64,000 nt of DNA from Syngnathus acus (Eukaryota; Chordata; Actinopteri; Syngnathiformes; Syngnathidae): assembly GCF_901709675.1 (NCBI RefSeq), contig NC_051094.1:8488501-8552500 (forward strand). The letters run 5' to 3'. The notes beneath the pieces are model-generated. The model saw only the letters and a list, made by a program, of their open reading frames with translations, ran no database searches and had not been told where the DNA came from. The position numbers were made by a program, and so were the translations under genes. The first letter of the stretch is position 1, and each line of letters begins with the position of its first letter. Of the stretch, positions 1 to 13,900 are shown piece by piece.

Positions 1-2640
1 TCATGCTACAGACAGCAACACCCTTGATGTTAACAATCTCAGTCTTCCCATTCATTTCTTGTTATATCCGGATAAGAAGTTGTGCAAACCAGGGAGACCT
101 TTCCCCACGTCACAGAAGTTTCATTTCCAGTTCTATGGTCATCGTATTTCTACTCTTGGTCATCGCTGCTCCCATAGATATGAAGAATAGAAAGATATGA
201 CACAGCGCTTTGAGTTGGGTGCCTATGACAATGCTAAGCTAGTGGGGGCATCATGGTGTCAGATGATTGCTGATGGCATAAAAAAACTAACTAAAAAGGA
301 TGCCTTCACATTTTGATGCATAGACACCAAATCTGTATAATCACTTCAAGGGACCTTGGAATAACCATCCATTACACAAACATTTTTTGTCTCTTTTTTA
401 CAAATGTTTTATATTAAGAATAGCATATGCTTTCATGTTGACAAAAAAGGAAATTAAACAAAACTCAGTTGAGAACGAGCCGAAGAATGTGCACTGCAAT
501 ATAGTGAAGGGTGACTATTCCAAATTCAAACGGCAAGTTATCCGTTTCGCAGTAATCCCGCTGGAGTTTAACACGGGCTTTTTCTGCCACACCTTTTTGC
601 ACCGTATTTGAGTCTGCCACCTGTGCTTCAAAAGTTCATTGAGTTTACGTTTCCCGAGAGACGATGTTGCCTGAACTTCATATTGTACCACTTTTAGAGG
701 TGTTGTCAGATATCCCACTGTACACATCAGGGGCCAATTGAGAAGTGCAAATGTTTATTGATTGCATTTATATTTATACATGGAAGACTGGTCCAAGTGA
801 AGCTACTAATCACAAGACATAATGACTAATGTGCACACTTCCTGCACTTTTGTACTAAGTGTTATATATTTAACCCACAGGATGAGGTTTGCTGCCTTTG
901 TGTGCACATCATCATGAGACTACAGTTATTGGCTCTATGGTGTTGACTCATGCTGTTTTTCAGTGCAGTGTCGCTCGCTAGTAGCACTGGGGGAAAAAAG
1001 GGGACTTTTTGAGATAGATGCGATAAAAAGGGTTGATTGTTACATTTGTTTTGAGGGGCATTTTCTTACTTCCAGGTGCAACATGAATGAACCTTTGGAG
1101 AGGTTTGGGCTAGCCTTGTGTTAAACTAACATTTGTTCTGTTTCCCTGCAGGGACACCTCCCCTGGCGTGTATGCAAAGCATCACCACTGAGATGATCAC
1201 ACGATTGATTGGTCTTATCTCTTAAAATGTGCTCTTTGACCTCATGTTTACCCCAGCAAGATAACTACAGTAAGACCCGACCCGACGCCGAGGCGTTGTC
1301 ATGTGCTGATTTTAATTTGAAAACATCACCAACAAAGCAATGTAGAACAGTTAATGTTTAAACTATGAGAACCGACCTTCTGTGCAGAATGGCTGATATG
1401 GGTAATACATTGATGAAATACATTGAGGGGAAATCATTTAAATCAAAATTTAGTGCAGTCGCCGCAGCACTTGTAACCTTTGCGGTTTAGACAGCATATC
1501 CTGAGTATGCATGAAGCAACAGATAAATTCGTCTCACTTGAAACTTTCTGGATTGTTTTATAAGCGATATTTAATTTTTTTTATGGCCAAGACACACCTC
1601 CTGGGTGCAGAAGTCAGGTGCTGCTCAACCACCTGCTGCTCATCAAACATGTAGTCGACGTCGATCCCTCACCAAAGTTACAAAAAAAGTACTTTGAATA
1701 CAAAGACCCACTTACTTCCATAGCGTGGCTTATGTCGAGAAACCGTCTCTTCATGATTCATCCTGCCTCGTTTCCCTCCAGCAGTAGTCAACGCGACTGA
1801 GCCGCCAACAACTTTTCTTAAGCAAACGACCAAACGCACGATGAGGCGTGCCAGAAAGAATTGAACTGAAATCAACCTAACCTAGAAGTACTTATGGGAA
1901 AAAAGGGGTAAAAAAAATAAAATAAAATCTAAGAATAGGCCCAAAAGTCGTTAGAACCTTCCCTTGTGACCACCAATCCCCATGGTGTGCGCTCTTTTAT
2001 GTGACTCCTCCACAAAGTGGTTATGATGTTGAAAGTAACGTAAGGGTCACACATATGGACTTGACAGGAGGTGAAGCGACAGCTTCTTTATGCCATCTGC
2101 TGGCCAACATGTGACATTGTGTGACATTCAGGGCCTGGGCAAAAAATCGGAAACATTGCAACTCAAGCTTTCAATTTGACAATCCCCCAATGTAGTCGGT
2201 AGATGGCAGCCTTTGTTAATCAAAATCAAAATCGTATTTTGGAGCTACCTAACGGCACTCACTGCCTGCTGCAAAATATGAACCTTATTATGAAATCAGG
2301 TAAATATGTGCCGTAACTCTATAAGTATATAAATATTGTAATTAGGTGCGGGCTAGGCGGTTGTAATGCAAATGTTTTTTTTTTTTTAATATTCTGTTTA
2401 TTATTGAATATTCTGTCAATATGGAACGGTATACTAAAGTCAAATACAGAAGGCCTCCTGCATTTAAAAATAAATCAGCTATTGAACATGAAAGAAAAAC
2501 AAAATTAATCAATTTCACTTCTTTTCATAGTAGATCATTCAATTCAACTATACTGTTTACATACAGGAAATAATTATTTGGAAAATTCAGCAATGAAAAC
2601 TTTGTGTGGTTCTACAAAACACTTTCGGGAGGAAAATATA
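1..2640. other. Intergenic, no gene recognised
   Basis: I read both strands and found no ORF with recognisable similarity, no credible exon with flanking splice sites and no clear repeat family. The stretch is moderately AT-rich with short A and T runs (for example near 1905-1930 and 2370-2390). It lies downstream of the 3' end of sv2c and could hold distal regulatory DNA, but the sequence gives no direct sign of it. Confidence 0.5.
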
Positions 2641-2649
2641 CAAAGACTC

Positions 2650-4993
2650 ATTTGCAAGAAAACATAATTTTTATTTTATATATTTTTGAAAGCAACACAG
2701 ACTGCAATTCCACCCTTTTGACTTCTTAACATATTTTCACACTTGGACCTCAGAACAGCTACTTGCAGCAATAACAGGCAGGCCCAATACTCACAATGAC
2801 ACAACTTCATTGTCCATATACGATTTGATTGCCTCCATAAAATGGACAGACAGAACTTACAAGACTGATACATTCACATTTTTCTTCAACAAACATCTGA
2901 ATATTGCTATCGTTTTCAGGTAAAAGGATTAAAACAAAACAAAAGAAATCACATAATAGATTTTCTACATGCAACACAAGCACACAGAGTACAGGAGAAG
3001 GAGAGTGGCATTTGGATAGGGATTTGAAGCCAAGGACTCACAGTGATGCACATCATGGACATAGCAGCTGGCACACGACACAATCAAAATTGCTTTTCCA
3101 CATTAATCCCACACCTCCTCTAATATCAGCTTTTATTATGTACACTATTTACACTCTGGAATGCACACAATTATATGTACACACATGCATGCTTACATAC
3201 CCACGTGCGCACACACTCTCACACAGTACATTTAACGAATGCCCCGATACCTCAAACAAAATAAATGTCAGAAAATTATTCTCTCTCCAACAGGTTGCAA
3301 CTAGCCATGGCATGAATATTTCTGCTTCATCAACACTGGAAGAAATACTACAGCTTTTATATCACTGCATTTGTATGGGTATCACATTTTATCTTTAGTA
3401 ATACTTAAAACACATGACGACAAATCAGAGCACACATTGTGTGTGAGCCATGTATAAGCTTAGCTTGGATTTCGACGAAAGGATCAAAAATTTGTTTTTG
3501 CCGGTTATCAAGTATCATTCATTAAGCTGCAATGTATCATATCCATAAATTAAACAATGCATTTTATTTTGAAATATTAATAGTATCACACAAATAAATA
3601 GAAATATATTAATTGATATTACTGTATTTTGTTAAAAGTGTTATTAAAATACATCTATATGTTTGGGTTAACGTCTAAAGAACAAGATGGTACTGGACTA
3701 TATATGATTCAGATTCTGTCCTACAACCTCAAGATACCACGTGACTATGGGTAGACTGCTCCAACTCAGGAGAGGCACAGTTAAAAAGGCATTGAGTATT
3801 TGTTTTTTGTCATGATGGTAGGTTACTGCCACAAAATCAGAGGAAGAGAACTGAGAGGAATTCAATATAGACCATCATCATTCCAATGACAAAGATGGTC
3901 AATTAAATTGTGAGTCAAAGGGCTAAGGTTATTAGTGCAAGAAAAAAATAGTATATATTTCCAAGTATTATTATTTAATTCTACATTGGCAGGTAATGCA
4001 ACGGGCTTGCTATCCTACATCTACTTTGGAGAACTTTTAGATTGAGTAATGCAAATGTTGAGTAGAGTCCAAGCTGAAAGTGTGTCTATATGTGAGCTTT
4101 CATGTCTTTTTAAGCTGCACCTGTTTGTCCTCTGCCTGACCATCTGCAATATGTTTGCGAGAATAGCAGCTGCTGTGCATCTGCGTAGTGTGTCCGCTCT
4201 GTCTGATCATCTATTCCCTCCGTTATCACACAGCAGGTTGGCTGAGCTCATTATAGCTTGTTTTGCACTTTTCTCCCCATCTGGCTCCTCTTAATAAGAC
4301 TATTAATATTAAAAGCCTCGAGTTTAAGCGATGCGATCACACCGTAGAAGATGCCGGCGGGAACGGGGATCCCTTCTTAGATCAAATAAAACCAAAATTT
4401 AAGCAGGAAATAGTATGTGCAATTGTCAGCCTTAATTTGCAAAAATGTCTATACAGAACATGCACAAAATTACTTAAATTGCGAGGAATTTTGTACTGCC
4501 GACTGGTAAATTGCTGCATTGCTTTACTTACTGTATCAGCTAGATATGATTAAAACAGTTAAGCTACAGTGGGTATAAAAAGTACTTCTTTTAAATGACC
4601 AGGATTTTGTGATGGACCATCAATCATTTCAAAATACAATATGTTGCACAACTCCCCAAAAATATTTTAGAGAAGGGAGGTACAAATAAACAAGTAAAAT
4701 AATGAAGTTGCACAAGTGTGCACACCCTCTTAGAAGTGGGGATGTGGTTGTTTTCAGAATTAGCCAATTACGTTAAAACTCATGTTTGATAGAAGTCCGC
4801 AGCCAAATGACAACATTTAAAGCGCCTCTGATTATTAAATCTTGTTTTTGTTTCAAATGGAGTCGTGCAGGAGATTCACGTTAGTGGTGGAACACGGGTG
4901 TGTCAACTTTTTATACCCACTGCATGTATGATGCAAGCCACTTGCACTCCTTACGCTATGATCTCTCAGCCCCCTTAAGCTCCAGGACTGGCG
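2650..4993 (-). other. sv2c: Probable sv2c 3'UTR with candidate poly(A) sites
   Basis: This is the DNA immediately downstream of the sv2c stop codon on the minus strand. Minus-strand AATAAA hexamers lie at 3563-3568 and 2670-2675. The second follows a long stretch without strong repeats and is a plausible distal cleavage signal. A degenerate Tc1-type element occupies 4567-4922. The short ORFs here, including one of 164 codons at 2904-3398 on the plus strand, have low-complexity composition and no homology I recognise. The true 3' end cannot be fixed without transcript data. Confidence 0.4.
4567..4922. mobile_element. Tc1-like non-autonomous element (about 356 bp)
   Basis: The ends are inverted copies: CAGTGGGTATAAAAAG at the left and its complement ending CCCACTG at the right. 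A TA dinucleotide precedes the left end, as expected for Tc1/mariner target sites; the right-hand TA is mutated to CA. The interior resembles the common fish Tc1 untranslated ends, for example around GTGTGCACACCCTCTTA, with no transposase reading frame. It is therefore an internally deleted, dead copy. It begins 72 bp beyond the sv2c stop codon and probably lies inside the 3'UTR. Confidence 0.75.
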
Positions 4994-7900
4994 TTACATA
5001 AGGACATTGGCCCTGGTGTCAGGCAATCGGAGGCTAACCAGACCTCCCCCCACTAGAACTGAAGATGCCATTAGGATGGGGATGGCCTTTGTGATGCCAA
5101 CCAGAGAACCGAAAATCAGGTTCCCCAATACTGCGGCCATCTTGCACAGGGCGTTGCAGAATCCAAATCCTGTTCCTCTGCAAAGAGATTTTGGGGAGAC
5201 AGGTAAAAAAATAGAGATTTACAAAGCCATCAAGTATTAAACAGTGTGTCATCTGCGTGATCACTGACGATAAGGCCCTTTTTTGGGTTCACTGGGGCGT
5301 AATTTCATTTTCGCAAGTCCAGTCTGTCATTTTTGGGCCATGTTGTGCCCATCTGGGCATTAAAAACTATGCCCAAGATGGCAAATAACCATACCCTTAC
5401 CTCCTGGCAGTTGGAAAAGATTCCGTTGTAACCACGTCTAGAGAGTTCCAGGCAGAGATACTCAGGCCGTTGTAAAGGCACAGCATGAAAATCATCATGG
5501 ACTCACTGGTGCCAAACCACAAAAAGAAGCAGCTGATGCCTGACAACACCATGGAGCCACCTAATGCATAAAGACACAAATCCCAGCCAAAAGAACAGTG
5601 AGTAACTTTCATGAAGGCGCTTGTGGTCAACATTACACATCCCTCACTCATCATGATGGATGTTCATAGTTTGAAAACAAATGGCTATCTTACCTAACAT
5701 GGACAAACGGCCTGTTTTATCCATAAGAAGTGCAGACACGATGTTCCCGGGTAAAACGGCCAAGGTTCCCAAGAAGTTGATAAAGTAAACCCAGTAGGCG
5801 CTATAATCGTCATCAAACGTCATCTGACATCCCGTTTTATTGTGGGTGAACGTGCTGTTGACCACCTCGGTGCCATCAATCAGCTTTGAGTCGTCAATGT
5901 CTGCACACAAAAATAAAAGCTTGTCAAATCCAAAATTTGCCCAAAAATGAGAGAGTAAGAATTACTAAAAATCATCTCACCTGTATTAAAGAAGAATGCG
6001 TCAATGAAAGTACAATTATGGAAATAGGATCCCACCGATGTGACGTCATCAAAGTGGCAGTTACGAAAAGTTGAGTCAACAAAGGTGACGGATTTGAGTT
6101 TCATGTTGATGAATCTGAGGAGGGAACAATCATGTACTAAAATCAGTCCTTTAGTTTGTGGAGCTGCAACTCTCCTTTCTCTTGTACAGAACTGTGCAAA
6201 AATAACCGTGGGGGGATGTGACCAAGATTATTTCTTTTCATTTCAATACAACCGGCAAACACCAAAAACAAAGAAAAAATAGCTGATGCAAAAATATGGC
6301 CTACCGATCATTGATGAAAAGTCCATTTTTGTGTATTTGGTTCTCGAGGGTAAAGTTGAAGGTGAAGTCTTCGATGCGTTCGTTGTTGTGAATTTGCACT
6401 TTGGAGGCATATTCGTCCGCCTGGAGATGTTTGATGACATCGGGGAACCAGACAGACAGACCGTAATACCTGCAATCAGAATAATATTTACCGTCTAAAG
6501 ATACTGCCAATTTTCAGGATGTTTTTTACTCCTCAACAACCGTCATCTGTCTCGGCGCCAACGGAGGAGTATTGATCGCAAGACTGTGATTGATTTGGCC
6601 GACATGCATCTTGGAATTGCTATTATGTGACTGAGGAAACTGCACTTGATGGTTCTCCGACACTCACCCGAAAGACAACGTGAACCACACTATGGAGAGT
6701 CGTATCATATTTTCTCGCATTGGGTAGTTGAAGCACTTCATGAGATTCAGGTAAATCTGAAATGACACAAGAAATTCAGTGAGCCTAAATACAAATCTGC
6801 TAGGAGGAAAATGGACAGAAAATAGACTGGTGAAAGAACACACCCCATGGATTTCAGCCTTCATCCGGAAAATCGCCTTGGAAACTGGATTTCCTGATTC
6901 AGACTCCAATTCAACCAATTCATCGAGCTGCTTTGGGATCTTTATCCTGTTAACCTGTGAAATATTCACAACAAGCAATCAATGTGCGAATTCAAATTCA
7001 ATACAGATTATTGAAGATGCCCAATTAATTTACGAGGGAATGAAAAATCTAAAATAAGAATGCCATATCTCATTTAATTGGGTTCGAATTTGTCAATGTA
7101 TGTAGGTCTAATTTTTGGATGATGATTTTCTCATGTACAAAATGAAAATGACGCTACAGCAGCTGATAGCATCAATGCATCATCTACTTAACATCCAATT
7201 CAGACTGCAAATAAGCCTGAATGACACAGAACAGCTTTGAGAAATGTCATCATGCAGATGTGATCCCAAGAGAGAGTTAAAACCTGTCCCAGCTGTGGCA
7301 GAAAATAAGCCTCTTTGCTTCCTTTCAAGAAAACCAAAGCGGAGCAGCAGCAGGGAGAAATAAAACTCACGCTGAAGACTTTCTCCGGCTGCCCACGCGC
7401 TCTCATGTTGGTGTCGTGGATTTGTTTGAGGATCATCCAGGCTTCGTCGTGCTTCCCCACCTGTCAGCAGGCAACGCGTCCGAGAAAGAAAAACGCATTT
7501 GTAGCATCAGCAACAGCTTACTAAGCAACAGTTTGAAGTACAACTCCAGTGAGATTGCATCGGATGAAAACCTTGAAGCATAATGCCGAGTCGGCAAAAT
7601 TTGTATTTCAAGCGTCAACATTTGTAACTATTTTGTGGAAATAAATAGCTTTGTACCTCCAGGTAAAATCTGGGGCTTTCAGGCATGAAGGTAAGTGCTA
7701 CCACAGCACACACACAAGGGAGGGCACAGACGACCACAAACACTCGCCAGCTGTGGAACTGGTAGGCCGAGCCCATGCTGAAACTCCATCCTACAAACAG
7801 AACACATCGGTGGCATTCAGGTTAAAGAGGAATCATGAAAAATTCATACAGTATCTGGAAAAAAAAGTATTTAGCCTCTTATTTTCGGGAGGCAAATTTG

Positions 7901-10900
7901 TAATGTGGTTGGCTCCCGGGGAAGAAAAAAAATATATCAGTAACAACTTAAAAGTGCTGTCACTGATTTTGGGTTTGTGAGGAAGCCAGGAAATAAAATC
8001 ATGCAGAATTGCCAGTCGTGACCTCCCACGTCTCTCGACAGATCGTGCTTCATGGAGATGCTTCTCCGCGGGAAGCTGTGCCATTATCCATTAGCAGGCG
8101 TAGGTGGGAGTCAGGAAATGTGGAAGGGGGGGGGGGGGGGAGTTAATGTTGGTGTTTATGCCAGAACATGTCTTTTGAGGATTAATCTCAAAATATAATC
8201 TGATTAATAGCACCATACTCACTGCTAGCTTTCTAACCAGGGGGTCGATTTTTCTTAGGGATTTAAAAAATCAAATATACCAAAATTGCCCTCATCTCAC
8301 TTTCAGTTCTTATGCACTAATGTTGGAATTATTTATTTTATCTCCAACTGTTAGTTTTAAAACAATGACCAAGGTTTTGGCTCAACAAAGTAGATTGGCC
8401 TTTTGTAAAACTGCTTTCATTTCTTGTTTATCTTCTTCTGCGTGCACCGGGTGAGTGATAGGAGGAGATCGAGAAAGGATGGAGTTGTTCAGCACTGATT
8501 GCCTTTTCTACAGAAATGGAGCTTAGCTTCTTTCCCCCTCAGGGTTTGTGTTTCACTCACGCTATTGGAAATCTCATTACAGAGATTATGTACACAATTG
8601 ACTATGTCTGGTGGACCAATTCAGCACTCCTTCACAACTACAACTCCTACTACAACCTAGATAGATAGATTACTATTTAGCGCTATTTACATAGCTAGAT
8701 GAGCCTTGACCAGCATTCACAGTACAACCAAGATTCTAAATATGTTCCGTGAAATTACATAGATTAATTTATTCCCAACAGGCTATTGTCTTCATTATAT
8801 TGCATTTCTCTGCACTATTTTCGGTATGTGTACATATGTGGATGTCCAATCAGCGTTTACACAGCCAGTGTAATTTAAAAACAACATTAACAACCTGACT
8901 GTTTTTTATACACACACACACACACACACACACACGCACTCGCACTCGCACACAAGCGCTATCACAGTCACTGACGTCAGAAGTTGGCCAAAGCATTGTC
9001 TGGCCATAAATCACTTTCAGCACAAGCTTTGTCCTGGTCAAGCAAGGAGAAAAACCTAATTATGCTTGATCAAGAAGAACACTTTGTCAAGATGGGGAGT
9101 AAAGAGAGAGATGAGAGAGGAGGGAGAGGTAATAAAAGGAAGGACAGAGTTAGAGAGAGCCAACAAAACAAGGAAAGGAGGGGCTGGGTGGAACATGTAA
9201 GGTTAAAAAAGGTATGGGAAAGAAAATAGGGGGGGAATGATTTCGAAAGCTCTTTTCATTGTTTTACGTATTAGCATGGGTGATGTGAAATGCAACACAT
9301 CTTCCACTGTGTCAGAGTATCTGCTCCGAGGCATCCATGTATAATGTTAATCTTTTGAATGTCTCTACTTGTCCTGGGAGCAAATCACTGCTATTAGGTG
9401 ATTGTTTTTGCGGAGAGAACAGTGCTGTGCAACATCTCCTCAAGTATCTGTCTAACTTGATGCTTTAAGGCAGTGTTTCACTAGTGTGCCATCAGAGATC
9501 TTACTAAAATGATCAAAATTATTAGACCGTACTTTTTGTTCATTTTAATGCATTTGTGTATCTCGAAAGAAATTTGGTCGCTGGTAAACAGGATCCAGGC
9601 GGACATGCACCAATGCTGTAAATCTCCAATCTGTCTCATTCAAGCGAGATCGATCCAGCTGGTAAACTCACCATAATGCGGGATAATGGCCCACGCCATG
9701 GCGGATGCGTAGATCTCGCCAATCATCCAAAACATACACAGCCAGCTCAAGTGTTCTCCTCTTTTCTCCCTCGATAAAACCTCTGCAAAGAAAGAGAAAA
9801 CAATGGGCACTGCACCTCCTATCCTGCAAGAAGCACAGAAAAGTGTCAATTAGACATTTTCCACTAAGACATACAGTAGTTACATGTTTTTCAATCTTAA
9901 TCTTCTGATGTGATTACCGGTACCTTGGGTTCCTTAATTATAAAACTGGGCTTTAAAGGCTTTTGGATCACATTCCTTGGATTACACAACATGACACACA
10001 CTATACAGCCTAGCTTGACTTAAAGGTTGAAATGACAGTTTTTAATTACTCCAAGCTACAGATGCAATTACTCCAGTAATTCCCATAGGAACAGTTGCAA
10101 CATGACAACATTAGTACACACAACATGCTACTATTGAGTAGGATTTCTCAAAACATTTAGTATGCTTAGGAGGCACATGGATTTTATTATTATTATTACT
10201 ATTATTATTATTATTATTATTATTATAAATACATAAATAAATAACTACTAAATAAATAAATAAATAGCACAGAGAAAACGGGAAAATTCCAAACAGAGAT
10301 GTTCCAACAGGGATTCAAACCCAGATCTCGCGACAACGGGGCAGATGTGCAAACCACAATAACATACATATTGCAGAGAAATGAATATGTTTCTGATAGC
10401 TGCAAAAGCAGGACACAATTTACAGTAATTGCAATTGTGTATATTATGTTGGCAAATGTACATTTTAGCAAAATTAACTTTATAATCTGAATCGCATCGG
10501 AAGAGCAGTTAAAGTGAATATCTCGGGGCGCAACCAGCCTATATATTTAAAGTGTTTTAAAGTCCCTGTGCTGTGCTGGCAGAGTGAATTAGGCTGTAAG
10601 CGATCATTAAATGAAATTGATTCCAGCTTTTTCTCAGCAAAGGGAATAATAATGAGGATGGAGACAGCCACACTTACAAAGGGATGCCAAGTAAACACAT
10701 CAACGGACACATTCCTGGCTTGACCTTCACAAATCATTTTGGCAAACAAATTGGCCCTCGCGTCACTTCCGTTCTTACCCGAACCCTGCGGCCAGGCGAC
10801 AAACAAGGAAGACGCCGTATCCCTGGACAAAAGACGACAGGAAGGCGAAGAAGCCGTTTGTGGACATGCAAATGAGGAGACACTGCTTGCGGCCCACTTT

Positions 10901-13900
10901 GTCAGACATTCCTCCCCAAAAGAAGGCTCCCAGCATCATGCCCAGGTAAACAATGCTACCTGCAAAGAGACGCAGAGAGACAGAGCTTGACGTTTGGGTG
11001 TGCATGTTAAAGGCCATCTTCAACAACAATTCAACTTCAGATATATGTTTAAATTATAAATTATATTAAGATTCATATTTATATTATATCTTAATTTATA
11101 TTATATTAGTATTATTAATTATAAAAATATACATATAAAAATATAAAAAATATTCTTGTATATTAGAACATTTTTTTATTCCAATTTCACAGACACTGAG
11201 TGAAGAAACGTTAAGAATGTCTTCAAAAACACACACAAACATACACACAAAATTCTGCAGGCAAAGTGTGAAAAATTAGAAGATGGAGCAACATTTGTCT
11301 TGTGCCTTCATTCGTGCCGAATGTTCTTTTCAATGGCTGAGTCCATATGGAGGTTGTTTTCACATCTAAACAACGGAATGCAAACTTTGCAACACTACAA
11401 TGCTACTTTACTTTCTAGATTTTGAGTTTGTATATTTTTTGTGCCGAATTTGTGCATCATAATGCAGAGAAAACACACTACATCCTGCATCTCTTTGACT
11501 TTCTCCAAGCTTTACTGGTATACAGACAGACAGGCACCAAATAGAACAAGAAAGCACCTGCACTCCCTCCGACGTGCGGTGCATTAAAAACAGTTGACAA
11601 ATGAATCTACCCAACACAGGACAGTCAATTACACAATGAATTTATCGATGTTCCGCCCAGCTTGCTGCACGCCATCTCGGCGCATGATGTCAGCAATGCT
11701 GGCCCCAATAAAGAGCAGGGCAGTACACTGCAGTGTCACATATACTCTAACTCAAAAATAACGTCGTGGAACAAAGAGAGGTCTGTCGCTAAATGCTAAA
11801 CTGCCAAAAGAAAGGTTGGGAGTCATCTCAGGGCAATGTAATATTGTTTTCTGTGGCCACAAGCAATGGTTCGTCGTGAGTCTTGGAACTTGTCACACTG
11901 CCATTATAAAGATAATACTATGCACAGTATATAAACTGATATTTGTACAACACGAGAAAAGAAATACAAACAATAAAACACCAATATGTGTACAATCTTC
12001 TTAATACTTCATTGCACATGCGTGAAATAATCCAGCATTGTGTCACACTGACATTCAGTCGATAGTCAGCTAATCAATAGAGAGAGAACATATTTGAAAT
12101 GATAGAGCAGGACGGGCAGGCATTTTAATTAATGAAACTTCAGCACTCAGTATGGTTACACACCGCTGCTCCGCCATTGATTTAGATGAGAACAAATCCC
12201 AGACCTCTTATGTGTCTGCAGACAAAGAGGAGGAGCAAAATCGATACATGTCAGCTCAGTTGAGCGTAGTTTAAAGACAAATTGCAGCTGACTGAGAAAC
12301 CACAGAGAGAAGAAAAGTATCATTTCTGATACATTACACAGAAAACTGTGTGAATGAAAGCCAGCGAGTACACAAGTATCACTGACGTGAGTAGAATTTT
12401 TTCATGTGGTGACCCACATGGACTTGGTCAAATGATGACGGCGTGTCAGATGACTCGTCAGACTGAGCCAAAAGGTTTTGGCCGATGTTGGCGTGTCAAA
12501 ACACATCACTCACAAGATGAAACCAATCCGTGGATGTGATGGAAAACACATACTGTGGAAAACACAACAAAAACGATGCTCATTTATTATTTATTCATAA
12601 AATAGAAGAATTTTGTAATCGCTAAACAAGGCATCGTGTTATAAATCAACGAATATCTGAGAGCACGTTTGTGAGCTTAAAAACAATGCAAGGTAACAAA
12701 AGAAATAATGAATCCATTCCTAATGTTTGGCGTCCTATTAGACGCTGAGAGAGAGCTGGTCTGCATTCAAGACCTCTTCTTTGATTTCATGCTTTGATGC
12801 TCAATGCTCACAGCATCGAGAACTACTTCAGCACCATGCATCTTAATAAACCATCCAATGCAGTGCCACCTCTCACTTCCCTTTTCTCTCCAAATGTCTC
12901 CTTTCAGAGTTCCTCTTACTGGTAATTCCTTCTTTCAGCTTGTATCCTTACTTTTAGAAAGTGAGAATTTTTATCTTCACTCATACATGCAAACTTGGAT
13001 GTTGGACAGCTTTTGAGTTGATCAAATCAGTTAATACTTTTCGAGTTTTTTTGTTGTTGTTGTTTTTTTTAAACATTCTAGACAATTGGGATTGTAAAAT
13101 TGAATTTTGAAAATTTCACTTCAGGAGAAATTTTCAAAAACTTTTTCAGTGTATGAAAGTTTGATTATGGACGAATTATAATTGTATTTATTTCCTCTTG
13201 AGTTTCCACCCTACTTTTTCTGTCCTATTTATGTTAGATCTTCTCTTTAGAACTGAGTCATCACGTTCGCACTACATTGTGTGTCGTCTTGATCGGATTC
13301 CAAGCTTCTGCAAGCACTGCAAAAAAAAGTCGGACTGGTAGGGCCTCAAGTGCAGGGTTAAAAAAAATGACCCATCGGCAACACCCATGATCCAATCTCC
13401 ATTACAGTAATAAGTGAGAATAATTCCCATAAAATCAAATGGTGCCCTAATGGGAGCGAGTCGTTAGAAATGGTTTACTACCGGCTGACATTGCTGGCAA
13501 AGCCCCTCTGGCCCCACCACAATGACGTCTCCCGCGCCCACACATGTCGAAGCGTTCCCACCCATCGACGGAGCTGCACTGCAAAAGTGCTGCTAATCTC
13601 TGCAGTGATGCTGTCATCTTACCGCAGTTTAGCTATGCTCAGCTGCTCTTGGACCCCGGAGCCCCACACAGAGGGATACAAAAGAAAGGGGGTTGCGGGG
13701 GCTGCAGATGGAGTTTAATAAAGAGCAGGGAGTAAAAAGCTACAATTGATACTGAGATGGGTGAAAAGACCATGTCCTGAGCGTGAGGAGGGAGAGGCAG
13801 CTCTTAAGTGACAATGAAGAGCGAGGGGGGTGTATCATGATGAAAAATATAGCCCGTGAGAACAAACAAGTAATGATAGGGTGCTGGGTTCTTATTGTCT

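Noticed and set aside
2904-3398. 164-codon plus-strand ORF
   Set aside because: Translation is rich in His/Thr/Ser from CA-type sequence, has no recognisable domain or splice context, and lies antisense to the likely sv2c 3'UTR.
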